Source of the DNA: EX4484-217-1 sp964496035
GTDB lineage: Archaea > Thermoproteota > Thermoprotei_A > EX4484-217-1
Direction: 5' to 3'
NCBI GenBank assembly: GCA_964496035.1
Contig: CAZBXI010000042.1
Coordinates: 1-12,580, forward strand
DNA: 12,580 nt
Position numbers and translations under genes: made by a program. The notes under the pieces are model-generated. The model did no database searches and was not told where the DNA came from. It was given only the letters and a program-made list of their open reading frames with translations. This document shows positions 7,716 to 12,580 of this stretch, one piece after another (position 1 is the stretch's first letter; the number at the start of each line of letters is the position of its first letter).

Positions 7716-7999
7716 ATTCCTCCAGCAACTCCAAGAGCTAAAGCTAATATTAATAACCCCCATCCAAGGATTAGAACGACTTTAAGTATTTTCTTAGCTG
7801 TTTCGAAAAGCAGTAAGATTAAATATATGGCTGTTATTGACGATAATATTCCTATAGCGTCAGCGTATTTCTGAGCTATATCAGGGTTCTCCTTGAATAT
7901 TGTTGCTTCTAACATGTACCTAATAATGTAAACCAGCCAATTATAGAGAAGAAGTAAACCCTCGACAACCAACTTAACTAATTCAGCTGCTTCCTGCAT
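7712..7999 (-). CDS. Small three-helix membrane protein, unknown function
   Basis: I do not recognise a family. The 95-residue product has three hydrophobic helices (about residues 8-30, 48-67 and 70-93) joined by a short polar, acidic loop (FKENPDIAQKYADA) between helices 1 and 2 and a lysine-rich turn between 2 and 3. It ends in GVAGGI. An in-frame ATG at 8020 would add seven residues. However, the minus-strand TATA element at 8033-8046 predicts transcription from about 8013, which favours the second ATG at 7999 (short leader). The stop codon overlaps the stop of the radical SAM gene by two bases, tail to tail. Upstream, across a direct repeat, is the divergent RNA locus. Coding is likely from the clean hydrophobic pattern and the good promoter. 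Confidence 0.65.
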   Translation of the reverse strand: MQEAAELVKLVVEGLLLLYNWLVYIIRYMLEATIFKENPDIAQKYADAIGILSSITAIYLILLLFETAKKILKVVLILGWGLLILALALGVAGGI

Positions 8000-8032
8000 A
8001 ATAATATACCCTACTAACATAGGGAAGCCATA

Positions 8033-8046
8033 ACTATATTAATTTT
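8033..8046 (-). promoter_or_regulatory. TATA box of the small membrane protein gene
   Basis: The minus strand reads AAAAATTAATATAG, centred near 8039, predicting a start near 8013. This is downstream of ATG 8020 and upstream of ATG 7999, so it bears on the choice of start codon. Confidence 0.45.
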
Positions 8047-8063
8047 TAGCATGTTTTAGCATG
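8044..8063. repeat. Two tandem copies of TTTTAGCATG
   Basis: Two perfect 10-bp repeats (8044-8053, 8054-8063) lie directly behind the minus-strand TATA box and 26 bp before the TATA box of RNA-1. One helical turn of spacing on one DNA face, in a divergent promoter region, is what a regulator site often looks like. No repressor is known. Confidence 0.6.
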
Positions 8064-8088
8064 TAGAAAAGGGTGTTTAGATGTTAAG

Positions 8089-8097
8089 CTTAAATAA
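8089..8097 (+). promoter_or_regulatory. TATA box of RNA-1
   Basis: CTTAAATAA is centred near 8093. Adding the usual 26 bp gives about 8119, where the DNA changes abruptly from AT-rich to GC-rich. Confidence 0.55.
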
Positions 8098-8116
8098 TTC
8101 TAAAAACAAGATAAAT

Positions 8117-8276
8117 GCTGGTCGCCGGGGCACAATAGGGGATGAAGGGTTAGCTCACGCCCCTGAGGATCTAAAGATGACGGAGCTGGGCCGGCCCTGA
8201 CCGTGTGCCGATGAGGTTCTGTCGGGACATAGAACTGAGTGTAGTGAAGAATCCTCCGGCCCCGAGGCTTTTCACA
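8117..8276 (+). ncRNA. GC-rich structured RNA (RNA-1) with three GATGA...CTGA units
   Basis: No reading frame, high GC in AT-rich surroundings, and its own TATA box at 8089-8097 mark a non-coding RNA gene. GATGA occurs at 8141, 8176 and 8210. Each copy is followed after 17, 16 and 20 nt by CTGA (8163, 8197, 8235), with exactly 9 nt between each CTGA and the next GATGA. GATGA and CTGA can form kink-turn G-A pairs like boxes C and D. Units 1 and 3 can also fold as hairpins: AGGG/CCCT around 8146-8163 and GGTTCT/AGAACT at 8215-8236. Outer pairing is possible between GCCGGGG (8124-8130) and CCCC..GGC (8260-8268), or GGGCCGG (8188-8194) and CCGGCCC (8256-8262). An ACA lies at 8274-8276. It could be an atypical multi-guide C/D or H/ACA-like RNA. 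I do not recognise the family. Confidence 0.6.
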
Positions 8277-8294
8277 CATTAACTATGTAAATGT

Positions 8295-8306
8295 AAAAGT
8301 TTAAGA
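8295..8306 (+). promoter_or_regulatory. TATA box of RNA-2
   Basis: AAAAGTTTAAGA is centred near 8301. Adding 26 bp gives about 8327, the foot of the RNA-2 hairpin. Confidence 0.5.
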
Positions 8307-8324
8307 CGTGAGAAATCCTTATAA

Positions 8325-8399
8325 TTAAGCGACCCGATGAAGACCGCGCCCTTCGTGCGAGAGTAGTGACGAAGGGTGCAAGCGCGGAGGGTCGCTTAA
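8325..8399 (+). ncRNA. Long hairpin RNA (RNA-2) with a kink-loop
   Basis: A 75-nt, 60% GC hairpin (45 of 75 bases). The lower stem is 11 perfect bp (8325-8335 with 8389-8399). Then come a lopsided internal loop (GATGAAGA against A), six bp CCGCGC/GCGCGG (8344-8349 with 8382-8387), a one-sided bulge GTGCAA (8376-8381), and seven bp CCTTCGT/ACGAAGG (8350-8356 with 8369-8375). The tip can fold as a kink-loop: stem CCTTCG/CGAAGG, 3-nt bulge TGC (8356-8358), sheared pairs G8359-A8369 and A8360-G8368, and a 7-nt loop. That is the usual L7Ae site of archaeal H/ACA RNAs, and it exists only on the plus strand. The ACA box and two-sided guide pocket of a standard H/ACA RNA are missing. Function unknown. 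Confidence 0.6.
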
Positions 8400-8406
8400 T
8401 TTTTTT
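8400..8406 (+). terminator. T-run ending RNA-2
   Basis: Seven T directly after the closing stem, the usual archaeal termination signal, on the same strand as the TATA box and kink-loop. Confidence 0.6.
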
Positions 8407-8748
8407 ACCTATTATTGATGTTTAAATAATAGAGTGATACAATATTTCGATGGGAATATTTTAAAATTATCTTAATATTACCGAGTCTGTGTCGATGGAA
8501 AACTGATTAGCATTCCATGCAGATTTTCATGGCAGATATTCAACATACTGGATTTCAGAGACGGATCCATTAAGACTGCGATCTGTTTCAGTTCGCCTAC
8601 TTGAATAGCTTGTTATTTTCTTCAGTTTGGTCTACGGTAATTATTAAAGGGCTTCATAACTTAACTTACATCAAATACTGAAATTATGCTTAAAAGCCAA
8701 GAACGCCTTCCCACTATGTTCCATGATCAATTATTTGAAGCCGACAAT
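8407..8748. other. Gene-less stretch, possible gene remnant
   Basis: No intact gene is visible. There is a TATA-like GTTTAAATAATAG at 8420-8432 and AT-rich DNA to about 8480. On the minus strand 8467-8598 gives 44 codons interrupted by one TGA (8527-8529); a neighbouring frame is open over the same area. This could be a decayed gene downstream of the PIN gene or chance. I found no tRNA, and no box C/D pattern of normal spacing. Confidence 0.3.
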
Positions 8749-9159
8749 TTAGAATAACCTTTTTATTTCAGGTATTCCATCGAAATCGCTGTCATTTGAA
8801 TATATTTCGTTTATATTTAAGCGTTTCATCTGATATGCTATGATTAGGTCATCCCATAACTTTACATAGTTTAAGCAGTACTTTCTTGCAAGTGTCAATG
8901 AGCCTTTAATGTCCTCATAGCTTGTTTCTACTATGTCTATATAGCCTTCACCTAGGTACTCAAGAAATTTTACCATTGCGTGTTCTCTACGTCTTCTCTC
9001 TAAATGTGCTAGTACTTGGGAAATAACTAAGGTTGAGGTATAAGCCTCGTAAGCTCCTTTCTCCGCGTCGATAAGTATTGATAAAGACTTAGCACTATAT
9101 CTTGGATCTTTTGATAAAACGTAAATGAATATATTCGAATCTATAAATCTCTTTGTCAA
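8749..9159 (-). CDS. vapC: PIN-domain ribonuclease toxin, VapC family
   Basis: Toxin of a VapBC-type pair: Mg2+-dependent RNase of PIN fold, 136 residues, a normal VapC length. Visible motifs are FIDSNIFIY with the first acidic residue D7, TSTLVISQVLAHLE, LWDDLIIA with D104 (or D103), and YSNDSDFDGI with D123/D125. At the position where PIN proteins usually carry the second acidic residue (S-E-V/L) this one reads SQVL (Q48); E54 is six residues on. The start is TTG 9159: there is no ATG nearby, and FIDSN must lie close to the N-terminus. The gene starts 15 nt after the antitoxin stop, so the two are co-transcribed. The targets are probably tRNA or rRNA, as in other VapC proteins (family knowledge). 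Confidence 0.85.
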   Translation of the reverse strand: MTKRFIDSNIFIYVLSKDPRYSAKSLSILIDAEKGAYEAYTSTLVISQVLAHLERRRREHAMVKFLEYLGEGYIDIVETSYEDIKGSLTLARKYCLNYVKLWDDLIIAYQMKRLNINEIYSNDSDFDGIPEIKRLF

Positions 9160-9174
9160 TGCTTTACCCTTACT

Positions 9175-9402
9175 CTAGTCCGTATAGGATAGTGATTTCT
9201 CTATCTCCTCTATACTTACTTCCTCTTCGCCGGCAATTCCTAAAAGATCTTTAGCACTAATTTTTCTTAAAGGCTTTAATATTATCATTTTCTCTCTAAC
9301 TTCTATTAGTAATGTAGTACCCTTTTTCAATCTTAATTTCTTCCTTATCTCGGATGGTATGGTTATTCTACCTCGATTATCCAATATCACTTTGAGGGGC
9401 AT
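9175..9402 (-). CDS. vapB: AbrB/SpoVT-type antitoxin, VapB family
   Basis: Swapped-hairpin AbrB DNA-binding domain with the classic pattern LDNRGRITIPSEIRKKLRLKKGT over about residues 5-29, then IEVREKMIILKPL. The acidic C-terminal tail (EEEVSIEEIEKSL) is the part that normally binds and neutralises the toxin. It should repress its own promoter and neutralise the PIN protein encoded 15 nt downstream. An in-frame TTG at 9417 would add five residues (RVRIM). I prefer ATG 9402 because the TATA box at 9431-9447 predicts transcription from about 9414. That leaves a very short leader and makes TTG an unlikely start. Confidence 0.85.
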   Translation of the reverse strand: MPLKVILDNRGRITIPSEIRKKLRLKKGTTLLIEVREKMIILKPLRKISAKDLLGIAGEEEVSIEEIEKSLSYTD

Positions 9403-9430
9403 AATTCTTACCCGCAAATAATATACCCAC

Positions 9431-9447
9431 TATTATTTATTTATACG
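9431..9447 (-). promoter_or_regulatory. TATA box of vapBC, overlapping the thyX stop
   Basis: The minus strand reads GTATAAATAAATAATAG, which includes the thyX stop codon (9441-9443). Centred near 9440, it predicts a start near 9414. A second candidate, GTATATTATT, lies at 9419-9428. Autorepression by VapB is likely from family knowledge. Confidence 0.5.
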
Positions 9448-10253
9448 TTGTATATAATACTATATGGCCTATTTTCTAGAATATTGATTATACTTAAGGC
9501 TCTCCTTATACATTGAGGTATATTGTGGGCTACTACATTTTCTGGACATCGCTCGATAGTTAGCATAGCTTTATTCGATACTATGTCTTCAACTGTTATT
9601 GGCTCACCTTTTCTCGTTGTATTCTCAATGTTTATACATCTTGGCCCTGTCCACTTGAAGAGTAAAGGATGTACTTTTAGTAGTTCCTCTCTCATTTTCC
9701 AAGCAACATACCTTATTTCCCATTGAGCTTTAAGGCATGTTCTTAAGCCGAAGAAGTGTCTTAATTCTCTAGCATTCATTGTTACAACTATTTTAGTTGT
9801 TACTGCTTGGGGTAAAACATACCTTGCATCTTCAGGTGGTATTCTTAAATCTAGTAGCTTAACATAGGCTTCATAAGCTTTAGATACTGCCTCATCGAAG
9901 ATTTCCGATGCTTCACTGTTTTCGCTTATTCTCGGAGGTTTTACTACACTAAAGTATTCTTTAATCATCTTAGCAAATCTTTGGGAAAGCTGAGTGTAGC
10001 TAGCTATTCTATGCCTTACTAGCTGATGACTACATGCACGTGAAATACCTTCTATTACGAAAGTGTAAACGGAATGCTCCCATGGGGATAGATGGTTTCT
10101 CTTTAAGGTTTCCTTAATCCACACCTCTACTTCTTCGTCAGTCATTTTTCCCCATTGATATTCAAAAGGCTTCCTTGAAAGACTTTGCTTAGCAGCTACT
10201 GCGACAAGTTTTTCTCCTTCAGGAGTATAGCGTATCAGCTTTACCTTAATCAA
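9441..10253 (-). CDS. thyX: Flavin-dependent thymidylate synthase ThyX
   Basis: FAD-dependent methylation of dUMP to dTMP using methylenetetrahydrofolate and NADPH; cytoplasmic. The diagnostic ThyX motif RHR-x7-S is present as R80-H81-R82...S90 (RHRIASYTQLS), after the HLSPWEHSVYTFVIEG block. A second conserved block, NARELRHFFGLR...AQWEIR, carries dUMP/FAD-binding residues. Length 270 is normal. The start is TTG 10253: there is no ATG, and MIKVKLI is the expected beginning. A TATA-like element at 10282-10294 gives a start about 9 nt upstream. It lies 68 bp after the HMG-CoA reductase gene on the same strand but appears to have its own promoter. It needs the folate one-carbon pool that the glycine cleavage system helps fill, though the genes are not linked. 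Confidence 0.95.
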   Translation of the reverse strand: MIKVKLIRYTPEGEKLVAVAAKQSLSRKPFEYQWGKMTDEEVEVWIKETLKRNHLSPWEHSVYTFVIEGISRACSHQLVRHRIASYTQLSQRFAKMIKEYFSVVKPPRISENSEASEIFDEAVSKAYEAYVKLLDLRIPPEDARYVLPQAVTTKIVVTMNARELRHFFGLRTCLKAQWEIRYVAWKMREELLKVHPLLFKWTGPRCINIENTTRKGEPITVEDIVSNKAMLTIERCPENVVAHNIPQCIRRALSIINILENRPYSIIYNV

Positions 10254-10281
10254 CTCTATCTAACCGTACGTATCTTCTAGG

Positions 10282-10294
10282 AAAGTATTTCAAA
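10282..10294 (-). promoter_or_regulatory. TATA-like element before thyX
   Basis: The minus strand reads TTTGAAATACTTT, centred near 10288. It predicts transcription from about 10262, with a 9-nt leader before TTG 10253. Confidence 0.4.
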
Positions 10295-10321
10295 CAGTAT
10301 GCGAATAAGGGTTAGTACTCT

Positions 10322-11590
10322 TCACGTTTTCTCCTTAAATGCTTTAAGTATTTCAACAGCTCTGGAATAGCTTACTTTACCTTCCTTAATCATTAACTCT
10401 GCAACTTTATCGACTAGTTCGCCTCTAGCACCAGCCATTATAGCTAAGTTTCTAGCATGAAGTTTCATGTGACCTTTCTGAATACCCTCAGTAGCTAAGG
10501 CTCTTAAAGCTGCAAAGTTCTGCGCTAAACCTACAGCAGCCATTATTTCAGCGAGTTCCTTAGCTGATTTCACTCCTAAAATCTTAAGAGCAATTCTTGC
10601 GATAGGATGTGTTCTAGTAGCACCGCCAACAGTGCCTACAGCTAACGGTATTTCCAGGGTGCCAACAAGGTTACCATCTTCATCCTTTTCCCATATTGAA
10701 AGCGGCCTGTACCTACCAGTTCTAGCAGCGTATGCGTGAGCACTAGCTTCAATAGCCCTATGATCTTGAGCTGTAGCTAAAGCTATAGCAATTATCCCGT
10801 TCATAATCCCCTTATTATGTGTAACTGCTCTATAAGGATCAGCTTCGGCAAAAGCTGATGCTGCAACTATACCGTCAACAACTTCTTCTCCAATATCTTC
10901 CTTATACACTTTAACCCATGCTCTAACAAGCCTTTTAACAGCATAGTTTGAAACTATCCTAAGTAAAACCTTTCCACCAGTTATCTTCTCAATTAGTGGA
11001 GCTACAGCTTCACACATTGTATTTACAGCGTTAGCTCCCATAGCATCCTTAACATCAACTATTAAGTGAAGTATGAGCATAGGTCCTATACGCGTATCTA
11101 TAACCCTAGCTTCAACATCCTTAGCCCCACCGCCAAGCTTAACCAGAATAGGGTCTTGCTGATTAGCTAAATCAATAATCTCCTTCTTATGTTCTAGCAC
11201 AAGCATTTTAGCATAATTCGGGTTAAGTAGGTTAATTACCTGTACTTGCCCTATCATAAGTGATGCTTCAGCTTTCGCCTTAATTCCCCCATCTCTTCTC
11301 ATAAACCTTGCAGCATTACTTGCAGCAGCCACAACCGAAGGCTCCTCAAGAACCATAGGAACTAAGTATTCTCTGCCGTTAATCATGAAGTTAACAGCTA
11401 CTGCAAAAGGATAGCTTATAGCCCCAATAACGTTTTCTATCATAACATCAGCTAATTTTTCTCCTAGATTACCGAAGTTCTTAAGAGCTAAGGTTTCTTC
11501 TTCAGTTAAACCTGCAAATTCTTTAACTATTTTAAGTCTCTCATCAATACTTAGCTTGTAAAAGCCAGGCAGTCTAGAGGTTTCCTTCAA
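10322..11590 (-). CDS. hmgA: Hydroxymethylglutaryl-CoA reductase, class II
   Basis: Reduces HMG-CoA to mevalonate (four-electron reduction with two NAD(P)H), a committing step to archaeal isoprenoid lipids. It resembles the bacterial class II enzyme of Pseudomonas mevalonii almost position by position: E83 in LEEPSVVAAASNAAR, DAMGANAVNTM (182-192), K260 in THNKGIMNG, D276 in DHRAIEASAHAYA and H374 in GHMKLHARN (P. mevalonii E83, K267, D283, H381). D146 in NQQDP matches the aspartate that selects NADH there, so NADH use is likely. No class I membrane anchor is present; 422 residues is the class II length. The start is TTG 11590, supported by AGGTG (11596-11600) with 5 nt spacing. Class II is the minority form in Archaea, which suggests lateral origin. 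Confidence 0.95.
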   Translation of the reverse strand: MKETSRLPGFYKLSIDERLKIVKEFAGLTEEETLALKNFGNLGEKLADVMIENVIGAISYPFAVAVNFMINGREYLVPMVLEEPSVVAAASNAARFMRRDGGIKAKAEASLMIGQVQVINLLNPNYAKMLVLEHKKEIIDLANQQDPILVKLGGGAKDVEARVIDTRIGPMLILHLIVDVKDAMGANAVNTMCEAVAPLIEKITGGKVLLRIVSNYAVKRLVRAWVKVYKEDIGEEVVDGIVAASAFAEADPYRAVTHNKGIMNGIIAIALATAQDHRAIEASAHAYAARTGRYRPLSIWEKDEDGNLVGTLEIPLAVGTVGGATRTHPIARIALKILGVKSAKELAEIMAAVGLAQNFAALRALATEGIQKGHMKLHARNLAIMAGARGELVDKVAELMIKEGKVSYSRAVEILKAFKEKT

Positions 11591-11595
11591 AATAG

Positions 11596-11600
11596 CACCT
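11596..11600 (-). promoter_or_regulatory. Shine-Dalgarno AGGTG deciding the HMG-CoA reductase start
   Basis: AGGTG on the minus strand, 5 nt before TTG 11590. It supports this non-ATG start. Confidence 0.6.
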
Positions 11601-11633
11601 AAACTTTCTACATTATGCGAAGTAAATATTTTC

Positions 11634-11648
11634 TTAGCTTAAATACTC
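11634..11648. promoter_or_regulatory. TATA-like element in the hmgA / dehydrogenase divergent promoter
   Basis: CTTAGCTTAAATACT lies within the 115-bp gap. On the minus strand it gives a start near 11616 for hmgA, with a leader that includes AGGTG. On the plus strand the dehydrogenase could use it (start near 11668) or TTAATTTAC at 11661-11669 (start near 11690). Confidence 0.35.
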
Positions 11649-11705
11649 ATATCGAATACCTTAATTTACTACTTGACAATTTCTCTGAAATGAAGGAGAG
11701 TTTTA

Positions 11706-12580
11706 ATGTTAGCTGCAAGACTATACAAACCTTACGATTTAAGACTGGAGGATGTTGAGGAGCCCAAGGTTAAAAAAGATTGGGTTAAAATTAAAGTTGA
11801 AGCTGTAGGAATATGCGGCACGGATAAGGCGTTTTATAAAGGTACCTACAAGCTTTTCAAAACACCTTTAATCCCTGGTCATGAAATTTGCGGAAGAGTT
11901 ATTGAAGTAGGTGACAACATCCCAGAAAGCATTGTAGGCAAGAGAGTAGTTACTGAAATAAATATTACATGCGGTAAATGCTGGTTCTGCACTCATAGCC
12001 TATACACTCACTGCCCTTACAGAGAAACAATAGGTATAACGGTTGACGGTGGTATGGCAGAATATGTTTCAACACCATATCGTAATATACACGAAGTCAA
12101 AGTAGATCCTGAAATAGCTGTTTTTACAGAACCATTAGCAGCAGTTATAGAAATGGTTAAACTTGAACCCCCAGCACCCGGGTCTAATATTGCCATATTA
12201 GGTTCAGGAAATATAGGATTGCTTAGCTTACAAGTTCTTAAACAGTATTCACCGCTGAACATAGTAGTTATTGTGCGTAAAGATTCCCCTAAGGCTAAGT
12301 TCGCTAGGAAGCTTGGAGCAGACTATGTCGTAACATTTGCTGAAGCTATGGAGCTTAGAAAGAAAATAACCCCTGAAGGCCAAGGATACGATTATGTTGT
12401 CGAAGTTACGGGTAATCCCAAAGGATTATCATTAGCTTTAAAGCTTGTAAGACCTAGAGGTGTTATTGCAGCAAAAAGCACCCATGGAGCTCCAGTATCA
12501 TTTAACTACACTGAAATGGTCGTAAAAGAAGTGAAAATTGTAAGTTCAAGATGCGGCCCATTCCCCCCAGCAATTAAGCT
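11706..12580 (+). CDS. Zinc-dependent MDR alcohol dehydrogenase (3' end outside window)
   Basis: Medium-chain dehydrogenase/reductase, open to the window end (291 complete codons). ATG 11706 follows GGAG at 11695-11698. The N-terminal GroES-like domain has the catalytic zinc residues C37 (GICGTD), H59-E60 (PGHE) and probably E142 (FTEPLAAV). Structural zinc ligands are C89, C92, C95 and C103 in the pattern CGKCWFC...C. The Rossmann domain starts with G166-S-G-N-I-G171. Where NAD-dependent relatives have an acidic residue after the second strand, this reads VIVRKDS, so NADP(H) is the likelier cofactor (inference). It probably oxidises an alcohol or polyol or reduces the matching aldehyde or ketone; the substrate cannot be read. 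It is divergent from hmgA. Confidence 0.88.
   Translation, partial: MLAARLYKPYDLRLEDVEEPKVKKDWVKIKVEAVGICGTDKAFYKGTYKLFKTPLIPGHEICGRVIEVGDNIPESIVGKRVVTEINITCGKCWFCTHSLYTHCPYRETIGITVDGGMAEYVSTPYRNIHEVKVDPEIAVFTEPLAAVIEMVKLEPPAPGSNIAILGSGNIGLLSLQVLKQYSPLNIVVIVRKDSPKAKFARKLGADYVVTFAEAMELRKKITPEGQGYDYVVEVTGNPKGLSLALKLVRPRGVIAAKSTHGAPVSFNYTEMVVKEVKIVSSRCGPFPPAIK

Noticed and set aside
8141..8238. CRISPR array from the evenly spaced GATGA/CTGA units
   Set aside because: Only 4-5 bases repeat, units are about 35 nt, and there are no long identical repeats or cas genes.
8117..8276. RNase P RNA or SRP RNA
   Set aside because: The near-universal RNase P P4 sequences (GGAAAGTCC-like and ACAGAA...GGCTTA-like) and the SRP helix 8 GGAAG...GCA pattern are absent on both strands.
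8124..8276. Plain two-hairpin H/ACA RNA ending in ACA 8274-8276
   Set aside because: The ACA lies about 11 nt after the best lower stem (CCGGCCC ends at 8262), further than normal, and no clean two-sided pocket forms. Kept only as an alternative.
8325..8406. Simple intrinsic terminator of an upstream gene
   Set aside because: The hairpin is too elaborate, has its own TATA box at the right distance and a kink-loop on one strand only. RNA-1 ends about 50 bp earlier.
9523..9726. Plus-strand frame inside thyX
   Set aside because: Shadow of thyX, which has the full RHR-x7-S motif on the other strand.
9441..10253. Defective ThyX because the motif has Thr where RHRxxSxN has Asn
   Set aside because: The broader motif RHR-x7-S is intact and all other blocks are present, so this looks like normal variation.
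12017..12262. Minus-strand 81-codon frame at the right end
   Set aside because: Antisense to the zinc and Rossmann blocks of the MDR dehydrogenase, which is the real gene even though no stop is seen before the window end.

Overview
The window looks like the chromosome of an AT-rich, probably hyperthermophilic archaeon of the Thermoproteota (crenarchaeal) type. The reasons are archaeal TATA boxes about 26 bp before the inferred starts, GGTGA/AGGTG ribosome sites next to TTG starts, heavy AGA/AGG/ATA codon use, an archaeal split glycine dehydrogenase subunit, a COG1750-like secreted Lon-type protease, a VapBC pair, and GC-rich guide-like RNAs with kink-turn motifs standing out in AT-rich DNA. 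The species cannot be named from the sequence alone.

Layout. 13-1584 (+) is gcvPB of the glycine cleavage system. The gap to the next gene holds a box C/D sRNA (about 1636-1711, +). 1719-3659 (-) is a membrane-anchored Lon-type serine protease, divergent from a threonine synthase-like PLP enzyme (3754-4887, +). Next come a secreted, C-terminally anchored surface protein (4933-6018, +), a winged-helix protein with two membrane helices (6066-6494, +) and a radical SAM protein with an N-terminal zinc ribbon (6555-7715, +). The last runs tail to tail into a small membrane protein (7712-7999, -).

8089-8406 is the most unusual part. Two GC-rich RNA genes lie head to tail, each behind its own TATA box. 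RNA-1 (about 8117-8276) carries three evenly spaced GATGA...CTGA units. RNA-2 (8325-8399) is a long hairpin with a textbook kink-loop at its tip and a T-run after it. I cannot assign either to a known family with confidence. A 342-bp stretch without a convincing gene follows.

The right part is a minus-strand series, in transcription order: class II HMG-CoA reductase (10322-11590, mevalonate and isoprenoid lipid synthesis), flavin-dependent thymidylate synthase ThyX (9441-10253), and a VapB/VapC-type pair (9175-9402, 8749-9159). Divergent from the reductase is a zinc-dependent MDR alcohol dehydrogenase (from 11706, +), cut off by the window end.

Most protein genes are ordinary metabolism (one-carbon/glycine, threonine, dTMP, mevalonate). 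The novelty lies in the small RNAs and their promoters, in the bacterial-type class II reductase in an archaeon, and in a PIN toxin whose usual second acidic residue appears to be glutamine.
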